Source of the DNA: an uncultured Campylobacter sp.
GTDB lineage: Bacteria; Campylobacterota; Campylobacteria; Campylobacterales; Campylobacteraceae
DNA: 8,604 bases
Reading direction: 5' to 3'
NCBI RefSeq assembly: GCF_938045205.1
Contig: NZ_CALIMY010000165.1
Span: 1-8,604, forward strand
The notes beneath the pieces are model-generated. The model saw nothing but the letters and a program-made list of their open reading frames with translations. It had not been told where the DNA came from and made no database searches. How positions within the stretch are numbered: position 1 is the first letter of the stretch; every line of letters starts with the position of its first letter. A program made the translations under genes and the position numbers. Positions 1-6,477 of the stretch are shown one piece after another.

Positions 1-420
1 ATCCTCAATATAATGCGATGTAATAGCCTTGTAAAAACCGTATTCGTCAAGCGGAAGCGCCTTTTTATAATCATCCTCGCGAGCATTTATTATCGGCTTG
101 TGTTTGCCGTATTCTGCACCGCTTCCAAACGATATGATCTTTGCAACCTTATTTTTTTGCTTAGCAATATTGAAAAAAATCCGCAAATTATACTCAGTCA
201 CATTTGTCATATCCAGCGTATCACGACCGCCGCCACGATTGGCTAGATGAACGATAGCATCGATTTTATGCGCACAGACAAAATCGTCAACTGCGCTTTC
301 GTCAGTCAAATTTAGCTCGCTACTTTTTGGAGCGAAAACGTTTAAATTTTCATTTAGCGCAAGACGCTTTTTTAGATGTGAGCCGATAAAACCACTACCG
401 CCCGTGATGAAAAGATTCAT
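1..420 (-). CDS. Extended SDR NAD-dependent sugar epimerase/reductase (3' end outside window)
   Basis: The ATG at 420-418 overlaps the aldolase stop in an ATGA, and the frame is open for 140 codons to the left edge of the window. The N-terminus reads F-I-T-G-G-S-G-F-I-G-S-H-L (4-16), a complete G-x-x-G-x-x-G NAD(P)-binding motif. S-S-E-L-N-L-T-D (33-40) and I-V-H-L-A (56-60) follow. A probable catalytic Ser lies in S-F-G-S-G-A-E-Y-G (97-105), and the Y-x-x-x-K pair is Tyr127 and Lys131. The SELNLTD segment and the GSG-x-x-Y spacing recall the GDP-fucose synthase / 4-keto-sugar reductase branch more than RfbG or GalE, though this is judged by eye. In context it could reduce a keto group on the CDP-sugar or on its added side chain, as YerF does for yersiniose. 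Substrate-binding residues beyond 140 are not visible. Confidence 0.82.
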   Translation of the reverse strand, partial: MNLFITGGSGFIGSHLKKRLALNENLNVFAPKSSELNLTDESAVDDFVCAHKIDAIVHLANRGGGRDTLDMTNVTEYNLRIFFNIAKQKNKVAKIISFGSGAEYGKHKPIINAREDDYKKALPLDEYGFYKAITSHYIED

Positions 421-1205
421 CTGCTACTTAGCCTTTTTTCTAAATCTTCTATACGCTGTTCATCCTCAGCTTTTATCCTTGCATAAAATCTTCTTTTTGA
501 CTTTAGCCACAACAGTTCAAATTTTAGTGCCGTATTGATTCCTTCGCGCGGATTGGCATTAATAGAGTCTATAGCAAAAACTACTTTGCGGGTTTCATAT
601 TTGTCTATTAAATTTTCTGCTTTTAGGGTCTTGATAAAATCAATAGATTTAGCCGTAATATTTCCGCCTATTGCAAATTTTAAACCTTTCGCTTTTACGG
701 CGCGAGATACTCGCTGAACGGCATTTAAAATTTTCTCATTATCTACATTTTTTTTAGCCAAACCGCATGACTGCGCAAAATCGCTTCTACCGAATGTAAT
801 GCTTCTTAGTAGAGAAATTTTTTCTAATTTTAAAATTTCATCTATATTTTCTACTGCGGTTTTTGTCTCGATATTTATAGCAAAATCTATATAATCTCGG
901 TTGTCTGGATTTATTAAATTTTCTATAACTCCTAGATATTTATAAACGGCATATGGAGTCTCTACCATAGGCGCGATAAGCCCTTCTACGCCTAAAATTA
1001 TACCGTTATAAATATCAGTAACCGCTTCGGCTCCGCCGATTTTTAAAATGATAGGCAATTCTGCTCGATTGGCAATATCTCGCAAACGCATCATCTCCTC
1101 CATACGACTTCCCTCGGCTTCAAACTCGGCCTTTAACTCAAATACGCCATATTCGTTTTTAAGCCTTTTAAGTACGTCTATCATCTCAAATTCATTTATA
1201 TTCAT
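417..1205 (-). CDS. HpcH/HpaI aldolase / citrate-lyase-beta-like protein
   Basis: The 262 residues show the TIM-barrel pattern of the HpcH/HpaI family. Visible blocks are a K-A-E-F-E-A-E-G-S-R segment (25-34), I-L-K-I-G-G-A-E-A (53-61), and A-P-M-V-E-T (78-83). The candidate metal-binding residues are Glu113 in I-N-I-E-T (110-114) and Asp142 in F-G-R-S-D-F (138-143). E-T-R-K-V-V-F (204-210) follows, and the Lys/Glu-rich C-terminal helix (about 230-262) extends beyond the usual barrel. Family members make or break carbon-carbon bonds next to a pyruvate or acyl-CoA carboxylate using a divalent metal. From memory, a version with this KAEFEAEG segment and C-terminal helix occurs in bacterial polysaccharide clusters with rfbFG; its reaction is unknown to me. 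A run of eight A (minus strand, near 748-755) is a mild slippage site, but the frame is intact. The gene overlaps both neighbours by ATGA. Family call good, role open. Confidence 0.8.
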   Translation of the reverse strand: MNINEFEMIDVLKRLKNEYGVFELKAEFEAEGSRMEEMMRLRDIANRAELPIILKIGGAEAVTDIYNGIILGVEGLIAPMVETPYAVYKYLGVIENLINPDNRDYIDFAINIETKTAVENIDEILKLEKISLLRSITFGRSDFAQSCGLAKKNVDNEKILNAVQRVSRAVKAKGLKFAIGGNITAKSIDFIKTLKAENLIDKYETRKVVFAIDSINANPREGINTALKFELLWLKSKRRFYARIKAEDEQRIEDLEKRLSSR

Positions 1206-1882
1206 ACCTCTTCCTCCAATACGCTTAATATCATTTTAATATCACCCATATACTTACTATTCCTCTCTACATATCCCCAATCAGGCTGCAATAACTTAAG
1301 TCCTTTTATGTGCTCACATTTTTTTAAATGTATCTCCGAATCATCTATAAAAATCCCCCTATCGTCATCTTTTAAGATTGAATTTATTATATTGGCTTTT
1401 GAATTAAATTTAGCAAATATATCTGCTCCTAATATATTATCGTTATCTATAAATTGAATATTGAATCTTTTGGCTAAATCCAATACAGTTTTACTATCTT
1501 TAGTAGTTACAATAAATATTTGCCAATTAAGCTTCATGCTTGATAGCTCTGATAAAAACGGATATGGCCTATTTAAAGCCAACCAGCCTTCATAGTTATT
1601 TACTTTTAATTTTTCACGCGTCTGAAAAAAATCTTTTTCAAATTTTTTTGCTTCGTCGTTATAATCAAAAGCCAAAAGCTCTTTATCGTTATCGGCTATA
1701 GCTCTCATAACGAAATAATAATTCCATGCAGGGCCCACAAGGGGCCTAAATTTAAAAAATTCCGTATATTGGTTTTTACCAAATTTTTGACTTGAAAAGC
1801 TTGGCGTAGATCTACAAACTTCATAGGCTTCGGATGCTGTATCAAAAAGAACTCCGTCAAAGTCCAAAAATAAAAATCTCAT
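1202..1882 (-). CDS. HAD-superfamily hydrolase
   Basis: This protein of 226 residues has the full set of HAD signature motifs. The N-terminal D-F-D-G-V (7-11) holds the nucleophile Asp7 and the acid/base Asp9. Motif II is the Thr in F-I-V-T-T-K-D (123-129), a probable motif III Lys lies near 163, and motif IV is I-F-I-D-D-S-E (177-183). The roughly 90 residues between motifs I and II form a helical cap. It is a soluble cytoplasmic protein, most likely a phosphatase on a small phosphorylated metabolite; the substrate cannot be read from sequence. The gene starts one base after the ThDP-enzyme stop (TGA-T-ATG) and overlaps the aldolase start in an ATGA. It is therefore translated in step with both and probably acts in the same pathway. 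The gene is AT-rich, like the 3' half of the upstream gene. The superfamily is certain, the specific role unknown. Confidence 0.85.
   Translation of the reverse strand: MRFLFLDFDGVLFDTASEAYEVCRSTPSFSSQKFGKNQYTEFFKFRPLVGPAWNYYFVMRAIADNDKELLAFDYNDEAKKFEKDFFQTREKLKVNNYEGWLALNRPYPFLSELSSMKLNWQIFIVTTKDSKTVLDLAKRFNIQFIDNDNILGADIFAKFNSKANIINSILKDDDRGIFIDDSEIHLKKCEHIKGLKLLQPDWGYVERNSKYMGDIKMILSVLEEEV
1213..1217 (-). promoter_or_regulatory. Ribosome binding site of the aldolase-like gene
   Basis: On the minus strand GGAGG lies seven bases before the ATG at 1205, inside the last codons of the HAD gene. It is the strongest Shine-Dalgarno sequence seen in the window. It selects this ATG over the in-frame Met at residue 8. 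Confidence 0.75.
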
Positions 1883-1883
1883 A

Positions 1884-3677
1884 TCAATCCAAAGGCTTTA
1901 CTATCATATTTTTATAAAATTCATCACGAGGTAAAAATGGAGCCAGATCTTCTAGCGGTTTTGATATCATAGTCCCATCCCGGAGCTTCATAGATGCAAC
2001 TTTTGGTTCTATGGCTTCATTCGGCGGCAGTATTACTTCGCAAAACACCGGTCCCTCGCATGATAAAATTTCATCTATTTTTGCATTGGCATCATCGTTA
2101 TTTTTAATTTGAAATACTTTAAAGCCATAAATTTTAGCAAGCGCCTTCATATCTGGAATACTTACACCGCTCATAGGACTTTCGCCGACAAAATTGTTAT
2201 TGAAATAATTGTGCTGAGTTATGCGGATAGAAAGGTATCCGTTATTGTTATACATAAAAATTTTAACGGGAAGCCGATAATGGATAATAGTTTGCAATTC
2301 CTGGATATTCATCTGAATGCTTCCATCACCGGTTAAGCATATAGTTTGTCTTTTATTATTTGCTACGCATGCACCAATTAGTGCCGGCAAATCATAGCCC
2401 ATAGAAGCACATCCGACATTTGCAAAAAGCCTATCACCTGCTCGTACCGGATAGCTCTGAAATGTTGATGTATATGCTATTCCATTGCCGGTAAGCAAGA
2501 GAGAATTTTTTGGTAATTTTTCCGAAAGTAATCTTGGAAAATAATATGAACTGACATAATTCTTCTCTTTCAATACGGACTTATCAAAAACAGGATATTT
2601 CATTTTTATTCTATTACAATATTTAAGCCAGTCTCTAATTTCCAGATTTAAATCTCTAGTTTTTTCTCTAAGATCGTTTATAAAAACCTTTGCATCGGAT
2701 TTAATTTTTATATCCGGAATAAAAGTTTTTTTATTAAGTTCGTTTTCATCTATATCAATCATAATTTTTTTGGCTTCTCGCGCAAAAAATTCCCAATTAA
2801 AGCTCAAAATTCTAAGATTTAATCTTGTACCTAATACTATTACCAAATCGCTATTTTGAATTACAAAATTTCCGGCCCTCTCACCTAAAATTCCCGGTCT
2901 ACCAAAAAAATACTTATTTGAAGTCTCTATTAAATCAACTCCTGAAATAGCAGTCAAAACAGGGATTTTTAACTCGTCAATCAAGGCTCTAAAATCATCT
3001 TTTGCATTGGCTAACCTCACTCCGTTACCGGCAATAATTATGGGACGCTTCGCAACCTTTAATGCATCTAGAACCTGCGGGATTTTTGTGTCAAACTTCG
3101 GCGCTTCGGGGATTTCAAATTCTATCAGATCTGCTTCGTCCACCATCGCGCCTTGTATGTCTAGCGGCACATCCAGCCATACGGGTCCGGGTCTGCCGTG
3201 CTTAGCCTCATAAATAGCTTTTTGCAGATGAAATTTTATGCTATTTTTATCCGTTATCATTACGGCGTATTTTGTGATAGGTTTTACGATGTCAATGATA
3301 TTGACCTCTTGATCGCCGAGCTGACGCAAATTTAGCTCAGGCTGCGAAGCGATGGTGGTTTGGAATTTCACCTGTCCCGATATAATCATCGTAGGGATTG
3401 AATCCACCCAAGCGCCGTAAACGCCGGTAATCGCGTTCGTTCCGCCAGGGCCCGTGGTAACATAGGCGATGCCGATCTTGTTTGAGACGCGGGCATAGCC
3501 CTCCGCGGCTATCGCGCAGGCTTGTTCGTGATGGTTGCAGACATACTCTAAATTTTCATTTTTACCAAGCGAATCTATCAGGTGCATATTGCCGCCACCC
3601 GAGACCATAAATACGGTCTTTGCGGTATCTTCGTGTTCGGCTATAAATTTTGCTATAAAATCGCTAACTTTTATCAT
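1884..3677 (-). CDS. Acetolactate-synthase-like thiamine diphosphate enzyme, candidate sugar C2-transferase (YerE-like role)
   Basis: The 597 residues have the three-domain ThDP enzyme layout. The N-terminal PYR domain carries the cofactor-activating Glu51 in N-H-H-E-Q (48-52) and T-T-G-P-G-G-T-N (74-81). The central domain contains G-R-P-G-I-L-G-E-R-A-G-N (259-270) and V-L-G-T-R-L-N (281-287), as in FAD-containing relatives. The C-terminal PP domain holds the ThDP motif G-D-G-S (450-453) through N-N-N-G-Y (477-481). Pyruvate is a likely donor. After NNNG the protein reads Y-L-S-I-R-I-T-Q rather than the M-V-x-Q-W-Q of true acetohydroxyacid synthases, and no regulatory small-subunit gene is near, so housekeeping IlvB is unlikely. 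YerE, an enzyme of this family, adds a two-carbon unit to a 4-keto CDP-sugar; the position directly after rfbG (ATGA overlap, AAGAG ribosome binding site at 3686-3690) suggests a similar reaction. G+C falls sharply inside the gene. Family certain, reaction inferred. Confidence 0.85.
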   Translation of the reverse strand: MIKVSDFIAKFIAEHEDTAKTVFMVSGGGNMHLIDSLGKNENLEYVCNHHEQACAIAAEGYARVSNKIGIAYVTTGPGGTNAITGVYGAWVDSIPTMIISGQVKFQTTIASQPELNLRQLGDQEVNIIDIVKPITKYAVMITDKNSIKFHLQKAIYEAKHGRPGPVWLDVPLDIQGAMVDEADLIEFEIPEAPKFDTKIPQVLDALKVAKRPIIIAGNGVRLANAKDDFRALIDELKIPVLTAISGVDLIETSNKYFFGRPGILGERAGNFVIQNSDLVIVLGTRLNLRILSFNWEFFAREAKKIMIDIDENELNKKTFIPDIKIKSDAKVFINDLREKTRDLNLEIRDWLKYCNRIKMKYPVFDKSVLKEKNYVSSYYFPRLLSEKLPKNSLLLTGNGIAYTSTFQSYPVRAGDRLFANVGCASMGYDLPALIGACVANNKRQTICLTGDGSIQMNIQELQTIIHYRLPVKIFMYNNNGYLSIRITQHNYFNNNFVGESPMSGVSIPDMKALAKIYGFKVFQIKNNDDANAKIDEILSCEGPVFCEVILPPNEAIEPKVASMKLRDGTMISKPLEDLAPFLPRDEFYKNMIVKPLD

Positions 3678-4774
3678 CGCATCATCTCTTTTACGTAGTC
3701 GTTTAAATTTTGCTCGGTATCGATTGTGCCGTTTTCGTAGAAATTTTTATACCATTTTACAGTTTTTTCAAATGCCGTTTCGCTATCCCAAACGGGCTTC
3801 CAGCCAAGCAGCGCATGTGCTTTAGAGCAATCAAGCTTCAATAAATTTGCCTCATGAGGCTGGTTTATGTCGGAATTGATTTGAAATTCTATCTTATCCC
3901 AATATCGCTTGGCGCTTTTTAGTACATCAAGCACCCTAATCGCGCCATCATCGCTAGGACCGAAATTCCACGCACCGCCGAATTCCTTTCGCCCTTCAAG
4001 CAACTTTTGCCCCACGAGCAAATATCCGCCAAGCGGCTCAAGCACGTGCTGCCAAGGGCGTGTCGCATGCGGATTGCGGATCGTTACCGCTTCATTTTTA
4101 GCTGCTGCGCGCATAACATCGCAAATCAATCTGTCTTGCGCCCAGTCTCCACCGCCTATGACATTACCTGCGCGACACGTAGCAAGCAGCGTTTGATGCT
4201 TTGTGCCGTAATCTTTTTCATTAAAAAAGGAGTTTCGATATGAATTAGCCAGAAGATCCGCGCAGCCTTTCGACGAACTATATGGATCATATCCGCCCAT
4301 AGGATCGCTCTCGCGATATCCCCAAACCCATTCTTTATTTTCATAAGCCTTGTCACTTGTGATATTTACGATCGCGCGAACGCCTGCTTTTCTGCAAGCT
4401 TCAAGGACTTTTAATGTGCCGATGACATTGGTTTCGTAGGTTGTGATAGGGTCGGCATAAGATGGGCGTACGAGCGCCTGAGCGGCAAAGTGAAATACGA
4501 TGTCTGGTTTATAAGTCGCAAAGGTTTCGTTTAATTTAGCAAGATCTCGTATGTCGGCGATTACTTGGACGATATTTAAATTTAAAAGTCCTATATGATT
4601 TGGCTCTGTAGGCGCCGGAAGCGAATACCCTATCACTTTCGCGCCCAAGCGCTGCAGCCATAGACTAAGCCATGAGCCCTTAAAACCGGTATGCCCGGTA
4701 AGCAAAACTGTTTTGCCCTTATAAATTCCGGAGTATAGATCCTGCATATCTTGCATTGCTACCACTTTTTCCAC
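3674..4774 (-). CDS. rfbG: CDP-glucose 4,6-dehydratase
   Basis: RfbG (DdhB) converts CDP-glucose to CDP-4-dehydro-6-deoxy-D-glucose with bound NAD, in the cytoplasm. It is an extended short-chain dehydrogenase. The nucleotide-binding glycine motif is T-G-H-T-G-F-K-G-S-W (26-35), whose 'HTGFKGSW' form is characteristic of this enzyme. Also present are H-F-A-A-Q-A-L-V-R-P-S-Y (95-106), the catalytic T-S-D-K (139-142), the Y-S-S-S-K catalytic Tyr/Lys pair (Tyr165, Lys169), and R-A-G-N-V-I-G-G-G-D-W (201-211). Numbering is from a GTG at 4774, which overlaps rfbF by 16 bases and lacks a ribosome binding site. ATG codons at 4756 (360 residues) or 4747 (357 residues, close to known homologues) are better starts; 4756 lies two bases after the rfbF stop. 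The 3' end overlaps the next gene in an ATGA. The function is secure; only the start is in doubt. Confidence 0.95.
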   Translation of the reverse strand: MEKVVAMQDMQDLYSGIYKGKTVLLTGHTGFKGSWLSLWLQRLGAKVIGYSLPAPTEPNHIGLLNLNIVQVIADIRDLAKLNETFATYKPDIVFHFAAQALVRPSYADPITTYETNVIGTLKVLEACRKAGVRAIVNITSDKAYENKEWVWGYRESDPMGGYDPYSSSKGCADLLANSYRNSFFNEKDYGTKHQTLLATCRAGNVIGGGDWAQDRLICDVMRAAAKNEAVTIRNPHATRPWQHVLEPLGGYLLVGQKLLEGRKEFGGAWNFGPSDDGAIRVLDVLKSAKRYWDKIEFQINSDINQPHEANLLKLDCSKAHALLGWKPVWDSETAFEKTVKWYKNFYENGTIDTEQNLNDYVKEMMR

Positions 4775-5532
4775 GGAGCGTTGCCGCTATCCCAAATTTT
4801 GTTTAACTCAAGCTTATCTCTAAGCGTATCCATCGGCTTCCAAAATCCGCTGTGTTTATACGCTAAAATTTCGCCGTCGTGAGCCAAATTCATAAGCGGC
4901 TCTTGCTCGAATATCGTCGCATCTCCATTCGTAATATAGTCAAAAACCTTAGGCTCGCATACAAAGAAACCCGCATTGATCCAATTGCCATCTCCTTTTG
5001 GTTTTTCCTTAAACTCATGCACGCGACTTTCGTCATCTATATTTAGCGCTCCAAAGCGACCTTCCGGTTGAACGGAAGTCATCGTAAGCGATTTGCCGTG
5101 AGATTTATGAAATTTCACAAGCTCATGGATATCTATATCACTAACACCATCTCCATAAGTAAGCAAAAACGGCTCGTCTCCCACTATGCTCTGAGCCCGC
5201 TTAATACGACCGCCAGTCATAGTGTTTAGCCCGGTATTTAACAGCGTAACGCTCCAAGGCTCGCTAAAATTGCTCAAAACTTCCATTTTGCCATTTTTCA
5301 AATCTATAGTCATATCGCTTTGATGCAAAAAATAATTGGCAAAATATTCTTTGATATAGTAGCCTTTATAGCCAAGCAGAATGACAAATTCGTTAAATCC
5401 GTACAAACTATAAATTTTCATAATATGCCATAAAATCGGTTTTTCGCCGATCTCTACCATTGGCTTTGGCCTAATGCTCGTCTCTTCGGCAAGCCTAGTA
5501 CCGAAACCTCCTGCTAGTATTAAAACTTTCAT
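4759..5532 (-). CDS. rfbF: Glucose-1-phosphate cytidylyltransferase
   Basis: RfbF (DdhA) joins CTP and alpha-D-glucose 1-phosphate to give CDP-glucose and pyrophosphate. This is the entry step for CDP-linked deoxy sugars, in the cytoplasm. The 257 residues match the family length. The N-terminal nucleotidyltransferase loop is L-A-G-G-F-G-T-R-L (6-14), followed by the R-P-K-P-M substrate segment (21-25). Other conserved blocks are T-Y-G-D-G-V-S-D (125-132), which supplies the metal-binding Asp, N-A-G-F-F-V (186-191), and F-W-K-P-M-D-T-L-R-D-K (230-240). The last block separates cytidylyltransferases of this type from RmlA-like thymidylyltransferases. The start at 5532 is supported by a good ribosome binding site. 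The gene ends at a TAG two bases before the likely rfbG start, and the RfbF-RfbG pairing is the usual one. All key motifs are present with no sign of damage. Confidence 0.96.
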   Translation of the reverse strand: MKVLILAGGFGTRLAEETSIRPKPMVEIGEKPILWHIMKIYSLYGFNEFVILLGYKGYYIKEYFANYFLHQSDMTIDLKNGKMEVLSNFSEPWSVTLLNTGLNTMTGGRIKRAQSIVGDEPFLLTYGDGVSDIDIHELVKFHKSHGKSLTMTSVQPEGRFGALNIDDESRVHEFKEKPKGDGNWINAGFFVCEPKVFDYITNGDATIFEQEPLMNLAHDGEILAYKHSGFWKPMDTLRDKLELNKIWDSGNAPWKKW

Positions 5533-5537
5533 TAAAG

Positions 5538-5543
5538 CTCCCT
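5538..5543 (-). promoter_or_regulatory. Ribosome binding site of rfbF
   Basis: On the minus strand AGGGAG follows immediately after the stop codon of the GtrB-like gene and sits five bases before the rfbF ATG at 5532. It is one of the better Shine-Dalgarno sequences in the window. The 11-base gap here is the largest between any two genes, so rfbF may initiate more independently than its neighbours. Confidence 0.7.
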
Positions 5544-6476
5544 TTAATCAAAATTTATTCTTTCTTTTTCAAATACCAATGGGCGATTTAACACTTGTGT
5601 ATAAATTGCCCCGATATATTCACCTATTATACCTATAAAAAACAAAATTCCAGATGAAACGAATGAAAAAAGTATGATAAGAGGCGCGATGCCCACGCTC
5701 ATCTCGTCCCAATAAATTAGCTTAAGTATAAAATACACAAGTCCTACTATTATACTTAAAATGCCCGTTATCATACCTATAAAGGTTGCGAGCCGAAGTG
5801 GTACTTTGGAATTGCAGATTATACCGAGTATCCCCATATCATAAAGCGTATAAAAGTTATTTTTAGTAACTCCTCGAATTCTTATAGGCTGATCGTAAGG
5901 AATTTTGGCTACCTTATAACCAGCTTCCGCGAGCATTCCTCGAAAAAACGGATACGGATCATGCATCTGTCTAAGAGCCGCGATGACCTTTTTATCAAAA
6001 AGTCCAAAGCCGGTAAAATTCTTAAAAATTTCGATCTCAGATAGTTTTGATAAGAGCTCGTAATAACACTCTCTGATTTTAAACATCACGCCGCGCTCCT
6101 CGCTGTCGCGCTTAATCGCCAAAACCAAGTCGTTGCCCTCTTGCCATTTTTCTATGAACTGTGCGATCATCTCGGGCGGATCTTGCAGATCGGCTACGAT
6201 AGAGATCACCGCATCTCCGTCTGCGCCCAAAAGCGCATAGGTAGGAGATTTTATATGACCGAAATTTCTAGAATTTACGATGATTTTTAAATTTTTATCA
6301 TCCTTTGCAAGGCGTTTTAAAATTTCAACCGTCTTATCAGTCGAGGCGTTATCGATAAATATGTGCTCGTAGGCATATTTGGGAAATCCGCTCATAACCT
6401 TTTTTACGCGCGAATATACCTCCTCTACATTCTCCTCCTCGTTAAAGCAGGCGGTAACTATACTGATCTTTTTCAT
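5544..6476 (-). CDS. GtrB/DPM1-like family 2 glycosyltransferase (polyprenyl-phosphate glycosyltransferase)
   Basis: The 310 residues match the usual length of bacterial GtrB/ArnC/DPM1-like enzymes. The N-terminal GT-A domain begins with a typical SIVTACFNEEENV strand-loop (5-17). It carries the IDNASTDKT nucleotide-binding segment (41-49) and the metal/nucleotide motif D-L-Q-D-P-P-E (96-102). The FFRG segment (177-180) is also typical of the family. Two membrane helices follow at about 225-254 and 262-292. Such enzymes move a sugar from a nucleotide donor to undecaprenyl phosphate on the cytoplasmic face, giving a lipid-linked monosaccharide. The gene lies one base downstream of the GtrA-like gene (TGA-T-ATG), which argues for joint function. 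The sugar donor cannot be read from sequence. UDP-glucose is usual for GtrB, but the rfbFG genes directly downstream make a CDP-sugar donor worth considering. Confidence 0.9.
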   Translation of the reverse strand: MKKISIVTACFNEEENVEEVYSRVKKVMSGFPKYAYEHIFIDNASTDKTVEILKRLAKDDKNLKIIVNSRNFGHIKSPTYALLGADGDAVISIVADLQDPPEMIAQFIEKWQEGNDLVLAIKRDSEERGVMFKIRECYYELLSKLSEIEIFKNFTGFGLFDKKVIAALRQMHDPYPFFRGMLAEAGYKVAKIPYDQPIRIRGVTKNNFYTLYDMGILGIICNSKVPLRLATFIGMITGILSIIVGLVYFILKLIYWDEMSVGIAPLIILFSFVSSGILFFIGIIGEYIGAIYTQVLNRPLVFEKERINFD

Positions 6477-6477
6477 A

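Noticed and set aside
13..246. Plus-strand frame of 77 codons near the left edge
   Set aside because: It is antisense to the SDR gene, whose NAD-binding and YxxxK motifs are clear. The plus-strand translation resembles no known protein.
748..755. Eight-base homopolymer (T on the plus strand) within the aldolase gene, considered as a phase-variation switch
   Set aside because: Campylobacter-type phase variation normally uses longer G/C tracts. A run of eight A/T is common in AT-rich DNA, and the gene is in frame. No G/C tract of six or more was noticed in the window.
1728..1750. Short GGGCCC palindrome with nearby GGGGCC, considered as a terminator hairpin
   Set aside because: It lies in the middle of the intact HAD coding region, has no following T-run on the minus strand, and is too short to form a convincing stem-loop.
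1884..3677. Housekeeping acetolactate synthase large subunit (ilvB)
   Set aside because: There is no small-subunit gene beside it, the QWQ signature is replaced, and the gene is coupled to sugar genes on both sides.
3909..4243. Plus-strand open frames of 78-95 codons opposite rfbG
   Set aside because: They lie antisense to a motif-complete rfbG in a GC-richer stretch, have low-complexity Ser/Pro/Ala-rich translations, and lack any recognisable domain or ribosome binding site. They are shadows of the real gene.
5533..5543. Possible internal promoter before rfbF
   Set aside because: The gap is only 11 bases and is taken up by the ribosome binding site. No convincing -10/-35 pair was seen at the end of the GtrB-like gene.
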